This document shows positions 33,161 to 42,344 of a stretch of 64,000 nucleotides of DNA, piece by piece. A model generated the notes under the pieces. That model had not been told where the DNA came from. It ran no database searches and was given only the letters and a program-made list of their open reading frames with translations. Location of the stretch: positions 62,001 through 126,000 of the forward strand of contig NZ_CP100455.1 of NCBI RefSeq assembly GCF_024228315.1. The letters are read 5' to 3'. Position numbers and translations under genes: made by a program. The DNA comes from Halomarina pelagica (GTDB lineage: Archaea; Halobacteriota; Halobacteria; Halobacteriales; Haloarculaceae). Each line of letters opens with the position of its first letter. Positions within the stretch are counted from its first letter, which is position 1.

Positions 33161-33919
33161 TCACTCCTCGAACAGTCCCGCGGGGGTCGAGACGACCGCG
33201 TCCGGCTCGGGGCCGTCGTCCTCCTCGCGGGCGTGTTCGGTGACGAGGACGCTCTCGATGCCGGCAGCGCGCGCCCCCGCGACGTCGGCGGTCCGCGAGT
33301 CGCCCACCATGACGACGCGGCCGTCGAGTCCCGACAGCGCCCGCTCGAACAGCGCCGACCGGGGTTTGCCGACGACGGTCGGCTCCCGCCCCGTGGCGGT
33401 GCGCAGGGCGGCCACCAGCGCGCCGGTTCCGGGCGCGACGCCCCCCTCGGTCGGGTAGGTCGCGTCGTCGTTGGCGGCGACGAACGCCGCGCCGTCGCGG
33501 ACGAGGCGGGTCGCCGTCGCCAGGTCGTCGTACGTCGCCGACCGGTCGAGTCCCACCGCGACGGCGTCGACGGCGACGGCTTCCCCGTCGACGGGCTCCA
33601 GGCCGTGGCGGCGCAGTTCCTCGGCCAGGCCGTCGCCGCCCAGGACGTACGCCGACTCCGCCCCCGCGTCGGCGAGGTGGGCGGCCGTCTCCGAGGCGGC
33701 GGTGAACAGCTCCGCCGTGCGCGCCTCGATCCCGAGTCCGCGGAGGTGCCCGCAGATCGCCTCGCGGGTCGACCGGGAGTTGTTCGTCACGAAGCGGATC
33801 GGGACCCCGCGGTCGCGGAGGCGGTCGAGCGTCTCGACGGCACCCGTCACGGGGCGGTCGCCGACGACGACGACGCCGTCGAGGTCGAACAGGAACGCGT
33901 CGTATCGTTCTGCGAGCAT
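33161..33919 (-). CDS. HAD-superfamily phosphatase, NagD-like (HAD-IIA)
   Basis: 252 aa. All HAD motifs are visible: FDLDGVVVVG near residue 11 (nucleophile Asp), VTNNSRS near 44, GKPRS near 185 (Lys), and VMVGDSRTADVAGA near 205. The large C2-type cap between motifs II and III places it with NagD-like phosphatases that hydrolyse sugar phosphates or nucleotides. It may dephosphorylate a pathway intermediate or act in housekeeping. Divergent from the enolase-superfamily gene at 34027. Confidence 0.88.
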   Translation of the reverse strand: MLAERYDAFLFDLDGVVVVGDRPVTGAVETLDRLRDRGVPIRFVTNNSRSTREAICGHLRGLGIEARTAELFTAASETAAHLADAGAESAYVLGGDGLAEELRRHGLEPVDGEAVAVDAVAVGLDRSATYDDLATATRLVRDGAAFVAANDDATYPTEGGVAPGTGALVAALRTATGREPTVVGKPRSALFERALSGLDGRVVMVGDSRTADVAGARAAGIESVLVTEHAREEDDGPEPDAVVSTPAGLFEE

Positions 33920-34026
33920 CGACCGATGGGTTCGCCGCCGCCGACCTTCAGTCCCCCGTTCGTTTCGCGTCGTTCGACGGACACTCCCGGCATACTTTTA
34001 GGTTCGACCGCCCCGAGGGGAGGACG
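33920..34026. promoter_or_regulatory. Divergent promoter region, HAD / enolase
   Basis: The box CATACTTTTAGG (about 33991-34002) is 27-35 bp before ATG 34027. No comparable AT-rich box is seen near the minus start at 33919; the HAD promoter is weak or atypical. Confidence 0.4.
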
Positions 34027-35193
34027 ATGCGAATCAGCGAGCTAGAGATCCACGAGTTCACCTACGAACTCGACGACGTGGGAACCCGACACGGCCACCA
34101 GGGGTACGCCCCGGGAGAGACGCTCGAACCGCCGGGATTCGTGCTGACGATACGGACCGCCGACGGCCTCGAGGGCCACTACCGCGGCTTCTACTTCGTC
34201 CCGCCGATGCTGGCGCAGATCCGGATGGCGTCGGCCGACCTGCTCGACCGCGACCCGCTCGAACGCGAGGAGGTCTGGCAGGACCTCTGGAAGGCGCTGC
34301 GTCACCTCGACCACGTCGGGATGGGGCCGATCGACGTCGCGCTGTGGGACCTCGCGGGGAACCACTACGGAGCGTCGGTCGCAGAACTCCTCGGCGGGAC
34401 GAGCGAGCCGGTGCCGGCGTACGCCTCGACGTTCATGGCCGACGACGAGGGCGGGCTGGACTCGCCGGCGGCGTACGCCGACTTCGCCGAGACGTGTCTC
34501 GACGCCGGCTACCCGGCCTACAAGCTGCACGCCTTCGGCGACCCCGATCGGGACGTCGCCGCCTGCCGCGCGGTCGCCGAGCGCGTCGGCGACGAGATGG
34601 ACCTGATGCTCGACCCCGCGAGCGAGTACGACACCTACGCCGACGCCCTCCGGGTCGGGCGCGTTCTCGACGAACTCGACTTCTTCTGGTACGAGGACCC
34701 GATGGCCGACGGCGGCGAGAGCACGGAGATGAACCGCCAGCTCGCCCGCGACCTCGACACGCCCGTCCTCGGCGTCGAACACGTCCGCGGCGGGCCGTTC
34801 ACCCGGGCGAACCACCTCGCCGGCGAGGCGCTCGACCTCGTCCGCGCCGACGCCCACCTCGACGGCGGCATCACCGGCGCGATGAAGATCGCCGCCGTCG
34901 CCGAGTCGTTCGGCCGCGACGTCGAACTCCACGTCGGCGGGCCGGCGCACCTCCACTGTATGAGCGCCATCCGCAACACGAACTACTACGAGCACGGACT
35001 CCTCCACCCGGCGGGCATCGAGTGGATGAGCGCACAGGGGTTCGTCGAGTCCCCCGAGCGGGTGAACGACGACGGCACCGTCCCGATCCCGGACGGTCCC
35101 GGTCTCGGCGTCGAGGTCGACTGGGACTTCGTCGAGGCGCGCCTGACGAACCACGAGGTAATCGACGAACCCCTCGTGAGCGGTCTCGCCTAG
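34027..35193 (+). CDS. Enolase-superfamily enzyme, KxH variant
   Basis: 388 aa. The usual KxK is KLH (about 166-168). The first metal ligand is Asp 196 in MLDPASEYD, then WYEDP, a Glu in GVEHVRGG, and RADAHLDGG; the late histidine is in ELHVGGPAHLH. The only other member with this pattern is the gene at 43544 (KIH, MLDPVGEY, WYEDP, RADPEWDGG), so the two form a distinct subgroup. The chemistry is presumably alpha-proton abstraction from an acid sugar, but with the base pair changed, so the product is hard to predict. Confidence 0.82.
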   Translation: MRISELEIHEFTYELDDVGTRHGHQGYAPGETLEPPGFVLTIRTADGLEGHYRGFYFVPPMLAQIRMASADLLDRDPLEREEVWQDLWKALRHLDHVGMGPIDVALWDLAGNHYGASVAELLGGTSEPVPAYASTFMADDEGGLDSPAAYADFAETCLDAGYPAYKLHAFGDPDRDVAACRAVAERVGDEMDLMLDPASEYDTYADALRVGRVLDELDFFWYEDPMADGGESTEMNRQLARDLDTPVLGVEHVRGGPFTRANHLAGEALDLVRADAHLDGGITGAMKIAAVAESFGRDVELHVGGPAHLHCMSAIRNTNYYEHGLLHPAGIEWMSAQGFVESPERVNDDGTVPIPDGPGLGVEVDWDFVEARLTNHEVIDEPLVSGLA

Positions 35194-35329
35194 CGCGAGC
35201 GGCCCGCCGGTATCCCCCGAGGACGCCGAACGCCGGCGTCACGTCGAGCCCCGGTCGATCGGAACCCTCGCCGCGGCCGCCCTCGGCGGCGAAGCCCTCC
35301 TCGCCGCCTCGCTACCGGGCCGCCCGGAC
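35194..35329. other. Intergenic region between convergent genes
   Basis: 136 bp of GC-rich DNA between the enolase-superfamily gene and the small membrane protein. It contains a GC-rich imperfect stem (around 35270-35295) that could act in termination. Nothing else is recognised. Confidence 0.3.
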
Positions 35330-35599
35330 TCAGAGCCTCGACCGCCGCGAGCGCACCCGGTAGCCGCCGTAGCCGAGCGCGATCGCGGCGACGACGCCGA
35401 AGATCAGCGCGTAGAACGTCTCTGCGGTGTTCGGCCAGACGCCCTCGGTGAAGAAGAAGTAGCCGGCGAGGAGCAGGGTGCCGACGCCGACCAGCCAGGC
35501 CGGCCACGCCCCCGTGGCGGTTCGCAACCAGCTCTCCTCGGGCGCGGGGGTCGGCCCGCCCCCGCTCTCGTCCCGTTCGCGGATCGGGTGATCGTCCAT
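35330..35599 (-). CDS. Small two-helix membrane protein
   Basis: 89 aa from ATG 35599; a longer frame to 35638 is less likely because an AT-rich box (CAGTAATTCC on the minus strand) sits between the two. A hydrophilic, Pro/Glu-rich N-terminus is followed by hydrophobic segments at about residues 32-50 and 61-79 and a basic tail (RVRSRRSRL), indicating both ends face the cytoplasm. I do not recognise a family. It may be a haloarchaeal housekeeping membrane protein unrelated to the pathways. Confidence 0.65.
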   Translation of the reverse strand: MDDHPIRERDESGGGPTPAPEESWLRTATGAWPAWLVGVGTLLLAGYFFFTEGVWPNTAETFYALIFGVVAAIALGYGGYRVRSRRSRL

Positions 35600-35690
35600 G
35601 ATCGGATCGCCTCGGGGAATTACTGTCAGCCGAGCCACTAATAGCTAGGGGTCCGGGCGGTGGGCGGCGTCGGCGTCCGTCCCGACCGCC

Positions 35691-36953
35691 TCAGATCGGC
35701 TCGAGCGGCTCCTGTCCGGGGGCCGTGTGCGCTTCGAGCACGTCGAAGTCGAGTTCGAGTCCCAGTCCGGGGTCCTCCGGCACCTGAATCTCGCCGTTCT
35801 CGATGAGCGGCGACCCCGTGTGGAGGTCGTCCCACCACGCGACCTCGCGGGCGTGCCACTCCAGCGCGAACGCGTTCGGGACGGTGGCGCAGGCGTGGAC
35901 GCCCGCGAGCGTGCCGACCGGACTGGAGATGTTGTGCGGCGCGGTGGGAACGTCGAAGGCGTCGGCGACCGTCGCGATCTTGCGGAACTCCGAGAGGCCG
36001 CCGCACTTCTGGATGTCCGGGGCGACGACGTCGACGGCCTGGTCGGTCAGGAACGGCAGGAACCCCTCGACGCGGGTGAGGTTCTCGCCCGCGAGGATGG
36101 GCGTGCTCGTGCTCTCGGTCACCTTCCGGTGGGCGTCGACGCTCTCCGGCGGGACGGGGTCCTCCAGCCAGTCGAGGGCGTACTCCTCGACGCCGCGGGC
36201 GATCTTGATCGCCGTCTCGATGGTGAAGTTCCAGTGGAGGTCGAAGCCGAGCGTCGGGTCGGAGCCCACCTCCTCGCGGACGGCGTCGACGATGGCGATC
36301 TTGTGCTGGATGGCCTCGTTCGAGAGGCGGCGGGTCGCGGTGTCGGCGTCCGCTATCCTGACGTCGAGGTCGAACTTCAGGGCGTCGAACCCCTCGTCGA
36401 TCACCTCGCGGGCGACGGCGGCGTACGACTCCGGCGCGTAGACCTCCCGCGGGTCGGCCTCGGTCGCCGCCGCGAGGTTCTCGCCGGCGTGGCAGTCGGC
36501 GTATATCCGGACGGCGTCGCGGTACTTCCCGCCGAGGAGCTGGTAGATCGGAAGCCCGGTGACCTTGCCCGCGACGTCCCACAGCGCGATCTCGATGCCG
36601 CTCACCGCCGCCTGCGAGTAGCCGAGCGACCCGCCCAGCCCGGAGACGAGCTGCGTCATGTGCTCGACGAGGCGGTCCACGTCGAGGGGGTTCTGTCCGA
36701 CCAGCCCCGGCTTCAGGAACTCGACGTACTCGCCTGCCGGACCGGGGAACGCTTCCCCGAGCCCGTACTCGCCCGCGTCCGTCTCCACCCTGATGATGTT
36801 CCACGGGAAGTTGCCCTCGACGACGACGCACCTCACGTCCGTTATCTCGACGTCGCGGTCGGGGGCGCGCCGGAGGCCGTCGGCACGGAGGTCGCGCCAC
36901 CCGACGCCGCCGATCATGTCCGCCACTAACTGCCGGTATTTGGACTCTCGCAT
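35691..36953 (-). CDS. Enolase-superfamily dehydratase, gluconate/xylonate/galactonate-dehydratase-like
   Basis: 420 aa with an N-terminal extension of about 35 residues. The catalytic segment reads KFD (about 193-195), and the metal Asp stands in GFDLHWNF (Asp 238), followed by WLEDP, AGENLT, VAPDIQKCGG and APHNISSP. KFD with DLHW is the pattern I associate with archaeal D-gluconate, D-xylonate and D-arabinonate dehydratases. It should form a 2-keto-3-deoxy aldonate. The start codon (ATG 36953) is only about 15 bp from the end of the tnpB element, so its own promoter has probably been displaced. Confidence 0.82.
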   Translation of the reverse strand: MRESKYRQLVADMIGGVGWRDLRADGLRRAPDRDVEITDVRCVVVEGNFPWNIIRVETDAGEYGLGEAFPGPAGEYVEFLKPGLVGQNPLDVDRLVEHMTQLVSGLGGSLGYSQAAVSGIEIALWDVAGKVTGLPIYQLLGGKYRDAVRIYADCHAGENLAAATEADPREVYAPESYAAVAREVIDEGFDALKFDLDVRIADADTATRRLSNEAIQHKIAIVDAVREEVGSDPTLGFDLHWNFTIETAIKIARGVEEYALDWLEDPVPPESVDAHRKVTESTSTPILAGENLTRVEGFLPFLTDQAVDVVAPDIQKCGGLSEFRKIATVADAFDVPTAPHNISSPVGTLAGVHACATVPNAFALEWHAREVAWWDDLHTGSPLIENGEIQVPEDPGLGLELDFDVLEAHTAPGQEPLEPI

Positions 36954-37054
36954 GCGCTTCGACGCTCTTGACATCCTCCCCGCCCTGAAGGGGCGGGGAT
37001 TCCTCGCGTTGGGGGTCTCGGCTCATGCCGAACCACCCCGCGAGCGACATTCCC

Positions 37055-38326
<1,272 letters not shown>

Positions 38327-38350
38327 CAACATCTCGTACAACCCGAACGT

Positions 38351-38364
38351 ACATAAGTGTATGT
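38351..38364. promoter_or_regulatory. Palindromic TATA region shared by tnpB and the small gene
   Basis: ACATA-AGTG-TATGT is a perfect 5-bp dyad located 22-32 bp from both start codons (38326 minus, 38380 plus). One bidirectional promoter, possibly bound by the ribbon-helix-helix-like protein encoded alongside, is a reasonable reading. Confidence 0.4.
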
Positions 38365-38379
38365 GTTCTGTAGGTGAGT

Positions 38380-38517
38380 ATGGGACGAACGCTACACATC
38401 AAGGTTGATGATGACCAATACGAGTGGCTATCTACCGTGAAAGAACAACGCGGCCTCACGTGGCGCGGGATGTTAATCCACGCCGCCGAAGATTTGGAGA
38501 TCTCGGATAGGCAATAG
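38380..38517 (+). CDS. Small ribbon-helix-helix-like protein inside the tnpB element
   Basis: 45 aa. The start [10 protein letters not shown] is followed by two amphipathic helices, [13 protein letters not shown] and [14 protein letters not shown], the layout of MetJ/Arc/CopG DNA-binding proteins. It lies inside the element, divergent from tnpB and sharing its promoter region. Comparable short genes accompany tnpB in other haloarchaea, to my recollection. It may control tnpB expression; a toxin-antitoxin role is not supported, since no toxin gene is present. Confidence 0.65.
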   Translation: MGRTLHIKVDDDQYEWLSTVKEQRGLTWRGMLIHAAEDLEISDRQ

Positions 38518-38702
38518 TCGGCGGTTGTTCGGCAGTGCCTATCGCTTAGACCCCGCCCTAAAGGGCGAGGCTTCCGATTGCTATACGTCAGCGACGGACA
38601 AATACGCTCCGACCGCCCGTCGCAGGGGGACGCTCGCCGCCTCGGGGGCCGGTGGCCGTCCGGGGGGACGGCCGACCGAAGGAGCAACGTGTCCCGCCCG
38701 AC
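38518..38702. other. Left end of the element and intergenic DNA
   Basis: The first 50-60 bp are element DNA, including the left-end hairpin. From about 38585 onward is GC-rich host DNA downstream of the E2 gene (stop at 38703). No gene or clear terminator is seen. Confidence 0.4.
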
Positions 38703-40052
38703 TCAGAGTCGCGCCAGGAGCAGGTCGGGGTCCTCGATGCTCCCGATGACGTGATCGGCGAACTCGGAGGCGGTGACGCCGTCGACGAGCCGGTGGTCGT
38801 ACGACAGCGACAGGTGGAGTTGCTCGCGCACCGCCACCTCGCCGTCGACGGCGACCGGCTCCTCGCGGATGCGCCCGAGGCCCAGGATGGCCGCCTCCGG
38901 GTGGTTGATGATCGGCGTCCCGAACGTCCCGTTCTCGCTGTGGCTCCCCACGTTCGTCACCGTGAACGTGCTCCCGCGGAGCTGTTCGGGTGCCAGGGAG
39001 CGCTCCCGCGCGCCCTCCGCGAGGGCGTCGAGTTCCTCGGCCACCTCGACGAGCGACTTCTGGTCGACGTCGCGGACGACGGGGACGAGCAGGCCGTCCT
39101 CGGTGTGGGTGGCGACGCCGAGGTCGTAGCGGCGCTTCTCGACGATCTCCTCGCCCTCGATGCTCGCGTTCAGGAGGGGGAACGCCTTCAGCGCGGGAAC
39201 GACGGCCTTGAGCACCATTGCCGTGTAGGAGATACGCGCGTCGTGCTTCTCGTTCAGCCGCTCGCGGAGCGTCACGAACTCGACCGCGTCGGCGCGGAAG
39301 CCCGAGGTGACGTGCGGTATCTCGGCGGTCGAGCGGACCATGTTGTCGGCGATGGCCCGCCGCAGCCCCCGCAGCGGACGGCGCGTCTCGCGCTCGCCGG
39401 ACGACTCGGTCCCGACATCGGTCGACGCGGGGTCCCGCGACTCGTCGCCCCCGGCCGCCCGGCGCGTCTCGCCGTCGCGGTGGGCCTCGACGTCGGCGCG
39501 GAGCACCCGCCCGCCGGGGCCGGTCCCCTCGACGGTCGGGAGGTCGACGCCGACCTCGCGGGCGTACCGCCGCGTGCTCGGGGCCGCGAACACCCGAGCG
39601 TCGTCGTCGCTCTCGACGGTCCCACCGCCGACCGCGGTCGTCCCGTCGGTCGCGTCCGTCCCCTCCGTCCCGTCGGTACCGGCGACCTCGGCTCCGGCCG
39701 CCGACTTCGCGACCTCGTCGGCGGGTTCAGCGGCGGCTCCGGCGGCGGACTCGACGTCGCCCGACGCGGCGGCGTCGGCGCTCCGCTCCCGCCGTCGCTC
39801 CCGCGGGGGGTCGTCCGTCTCGAAGACGGCGACGACCTCGCCGACGGCGACGACCTCGCCGGGGTCCCCGCGCCGCGCGTCGAGCGTCCCGTCGCAGGGG
39901 GCCGGTATCTCGACGACCGCCTTGTCCGTCTCGACGTCGACGAGGGGGTCGTCCTCGGCGACGTCGTCGCCGGGGGCGACGTGCCACTCGACGATCTCGG
40001 CCTCGGTCAGCCCCTCGCCGGGGTCCGGGAGGGGGAACTCGTACCGCGTCAT
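38703..40052 (-). CDS. Dihydrolipoamide acyltransferase (E2) of a 2-oxoacid dehydrogenase complex
   Basis: 449 aa. A lipoyl domain with the modified Lys in VETDKAVVE near residue 44 is followed by a long Ala/Gly/Asp/Glu-rich linker, a peripheral subunit-binding domain ([15 protein letters not shown] near 155-170), and the catalytic domain ending with [18 protein letters not shown], where the His and Asp act. It transfers the acyl group from E1 to CoA. It is the last gene of an E1alpha-E1beta-E2 operon. No E3 gene follows, so E3 must come from elsewhere. Confidence 0.92.
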   Translation of the reverse strand: MTRYEFPLPDPGEGLTEAEIVEWHVAPGDDVAEDDPLVDVETDKAVVEIPAPCDGTLDARRGDPGEVVAVGEVVAVFETDDPPRERRRERSADAAASGDVESAAGAAAEPADEVAKSAAGAEVAGTDGTEGTDATDGTTAVGGGTVESDDDARVFAAPSTRRYAREVGVDLPTVEGTGPGGRVLRADVEAHRDGETRRAAGGDESRDPASTDVGTESSGERETRRPLRGLRRAIADNMVRSTAEIPHVTSGFRADAVEFVTLRERLNEKHDARISYTAMVLKAVVPALKAFPLLNASIEGEEIVEKRRYDLGVATHTEDGLLVPVVRDVDQKSLVEVAEELDALAEGARERSLAPEQLRGSTFTVTNVGSHSENGTFGTPIINHPEAAILGLGRIREEPVAVDGEVAVREQLHLSLSYDHRLVDGVTASEFADHVIGSIEDPDLLLARL

Positions 40053-40106
40053 CGCCGCCTCCGGGCGGGCGTTCGTCGGCTCGGTTCGGCTCGTTCGGGG
40101 TGGGGG

Positions 40107-41120
40107 TCAGAACTCATAGGACATCACCGCCTTGATGGCGTGTTCGGCCCGCTCGGCGTCGGGCAGGTAGGCGTCTTCGGTCTGGTGGCCGGGGAAGTGG
40201 ACGTCGAAGCCGGTCGCGCGCTTTATCGGCGCGTGGAGGTGATCGAGCGCGTACTCGTTCACCAGCGCCGATAGCTCCGCGCCGAGGCCGAGCGTGCGCC
40301 GCGCCTCGTGGAGGACGACACACCGGCCGGTCCGCTTCACCGAGTCGAGCACCGTCTCGACGTCCAGCGGCGACAGCGACACGAGGTCGATGATCTCGAC
40401 GTCGGCGTCGACGCGGTCGGCCGCCGTCTCGGCGTGCCGGAGCATCGCGCCCCACGTCAGGACCGTCACGTCCTCGCCCTCGCGGACGACTCGCGCCTCG
40501 TCGATCGGCAGGACGTACTCGTCGGTCGGGACCGCCTCGCGCTCGCCCCGGTAGATCTTCTTGGGCTCGAGGAACATCACGGGGTCCGGGTGCCGGATGC
40601 TCGCCGCGAGCAGCCCCTTGGTCTGGGCGGGGGTGCTCGGACAGACCACCCTGACGCCCGGCGTGTGCGCGAAGTACGTCTCGGTGGACTCAGAGTGGTA
40701 CTCGCTCGACTTGATGCCGCCCCCGTAGGGGACGCGGACCGTCATCGGCAACTCCAGGCCGCCGCCGGAGCGCTCGTGGAGTTTGACCAGCGAGTACATG
40801 AACTGGCCGAACGCGGGGTAGAAGAAGCCCATGAACTGGATCTCGGGCACCACGCGCTCGCCCCGCACGGCCATCCCGACGGCGGTGCCGAGGATGCCGC
40901 CCTCCGACAGGGGCGTGTCTATGACGCGGTCCGCGCCGAACTCCTCGTACAGGCCCTCGGTGGCGCGGTAGACGCCGCCGATGGGCCCCATGTCGTAGCC
41001 GAGCAGGCGGACCGAGTCGTCTCTGCGCATCTCCTGTCCCAGCGTCTCGCGGACGGCCTCGACGACGTTCCACGACTCGGTGTCGCTCGCGACGTCGGCG
41101 GCCGCGTCGCCGCGGCTCAT
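40107..41120 (-). CDS. 2-oxoacid dehydrogenase E1 beta subunit
   Basis: 337 aa. Typical E1 beta features include RVIDTPLSEGGILGTAVGMA near 65 and YHSESTETYFAHTPG near 140, and the C-terminal transketolase-like domain with DLVSLSPLD and HEARRT near 270-280. It pairs with E1 alpha to decarboxylate a 2-oxo acid with thiamine diphosphate. The start at 41120 overlaps the E1 alpha stop by four bases. The open frame extends further upstream but only in antisense of nothing useful within E1 alpha. Confidence 0.92.
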   Translation of the reverse strand: MSRGDAAADVASDTESWNVVEAVRETLGQEMRRDDSVRLLGYDMGPIGGVYRATEGLYEEFGADRVIDTPLSEGGILGTAVGMAVRGERVVPEIQFMGFFYPAFGQFMYSLVKLHERSGGGLELPMTVRVPYGGGIKSSEYHSESTETYFAHTPGVRVVCPSTPAQTKGLLAASIRHPDPVMFLEPKKIYRGEREAVPTDEYVLPIDEARVVREGEDVTVLTWGAMLRHAETAADRVDADVEIIDLVSLSPLDVETVLDSVKRTGRCVVLHEARRTLGLGAELSALVNEYALDHLHAPIKRATGFDVHFPGHQTEDAYLPDAERAEHAIKAVMSYEF

Positions 41121-42247
41121 TCGAACCCCTCCCCGTCGAAGTCGACGAAGGGGTTCTCCCCCGCCAGTTCGCGCCGCAGTTCGGCGCGCTGGTGGCGTTC
41201 GGTCCACGACTCGCCGTGGAGGTGGTGGTCGAACATCCGCTGGGGGTCCGACTCGGGCACCGCTCGCGCGGCGGCGACGGCCTCGTCGACGGCCGCCTCG
41301 GCCTCTTCGGCGACGCGGGAGGCGGCCTCGTCGTCCAGTACCCCCTCCGCCCGGAGGTACGCCTCGAACCGGTCGACCGGGTCGAGTTCGGCCCACCGCT
41401 CCAGTTCGGTCTCGTCGCGGTAGACGCTGTCCTCGTCGGCGGTGTTGTGGTCGACCATCCGGTAGGTGACGCACTCGAGGAGCGTCGGTCCCTCCCCGCC
41501 CCGCGCGCGATCGACCGCCTCGCGCGTCTTCTCGTACACCGCGAGGACGTCGTTGCCGTCGACGCGGTCGTGGGGGACGCCGTGGGCCTCGGCCTTCTGG
41601 GCGAACGTCTCCGCGGCGGTCTGGCGGTGGGTCGGCACGGAGATGGCCCACTGGTTGTTGTGACAGATCGTCACGGCGGGGGCCTCGAAGACGCCCGCGA
41701 AGTTCAGCGCCTCGTGGAAGTCGCCCTCGCTCGTCGACCCGTCGCCGACGTACGACATCGTCACAGTGTCCCGGTCGTTGAACCGGTCGGCCATCGCCGA
41801 CCCGACGGCGTTGGTCACGTTCACCGTCAGCGGGACGTACGGCGGCGAGAAGTTCACCGCCGGTTCCCCCTCCTCATCGAGGTGTTCGGCCGTCGTCTCC
41901 GGTTCCGTACCCATGAGGCCGGCGAACGCCTTCGCGAGCGAAGCGTCCCAGTAGACCATCGCGGCGGTCTGTCGGTAGGTGGGGAAACACCAGTCGCCCG
42001 GTTCGAGCGCCGCCGCGGTCCCGATGGGGACGGCCTCCTCGCCCACCGACGCGGCGTGGATGCTTATCTCGCCCCGTCTCTGCAACCGGAGGGCCTTCTC
42101 GTCGAAGGCGCGACTCCGGACGAACGCCCAGTACATCCGTCGGAGCGTCCCCTCGTCGACGTCGGGCGGATCGCGAATCGGGCTGCCGTCCGGGTCGAGC
42201 ACTCGGTAGAAGTCCTCCCGCGGGCGAACCTCCGTCCAGTAGGACAT
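41117..42247 (-). CDS. 2-oxoacid dehydrogenase E1 alpha subunit
   Basis: 376 aa. The thiamine diphosphate motif GDGSTSEGDFHEALNFAG lies near residues 165-180, ending in the NNQWAIS segment near 192. The region RMVDHNTADEDSVYR near 263 corresponds to the regulatory loop that binds E1 beta. Archaeal complexes of this type accept branched-chain or other 2-oxo acids; pyruvate in haloarchaea usually goes through a ferredoxin enzyme. It could use a 2-oxo acid produced by the aldolases around it. First gene of the operon, with a TATA box 27 bp upstream. Confidence 0.92.
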   Translation of the reverse strand: MSYWTEVRPREDFYRVLDPDGSPIRDPPDVDEGTLRRMYWAFVRSRAFDEKALRLQRRGEISIHAASVGEEAVPIGTAAALEPGDWCFPTYRQTAAMVYWDASLAKAFAGLMGTEPETTAEHLDEEGEPAVNFSPPYVPLTVNVTNAVGSAMADRFNDRDTVTMSYVGDGSTSEGDFHEALNFAGVFEAPAVTICHNNQWAISVPTHRQTAAETFAQKAEAHGVPHDRVDGNDVLAVYEKTREAVDRARGGEGPTLLECVTYRMVDHNTADEDSVYRDETELERWAELDPVDRFEAYLRAEGVLDDEAASRVAEEAEAAVDEAVAAARAVPESDPQRMFDHHLHGESWTERHQRAELRRELAGENPFVDFDGEGFE

Positions 42248-42344
42248 GGTAGGCGAGACGGAGCGTACCGTTGAAAATTTTTGGGTACGGGCGACGACGA
42301 CGCCGAGTTTTTAGGGGGTACGCCCCCTGGTCGAAGTGATCCGA
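42248..42344. promoter_or_regulatory. Divergent promoter region, E1alpha / MFS, with dyad over a TATA box
   Basis: The dyad CGTACC (42264-42269) and GGTACG (42284-42289) spans the AT-rich box AAAATTTTT (42273-42282) that lies about 27 bp from the E1 alpha start at 42247. The box GAGTTTTTAG (42305-42314) serves the MFS gene. The dyad would let a regulator block the E1 alpha promoter. Confidence 0.45.
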
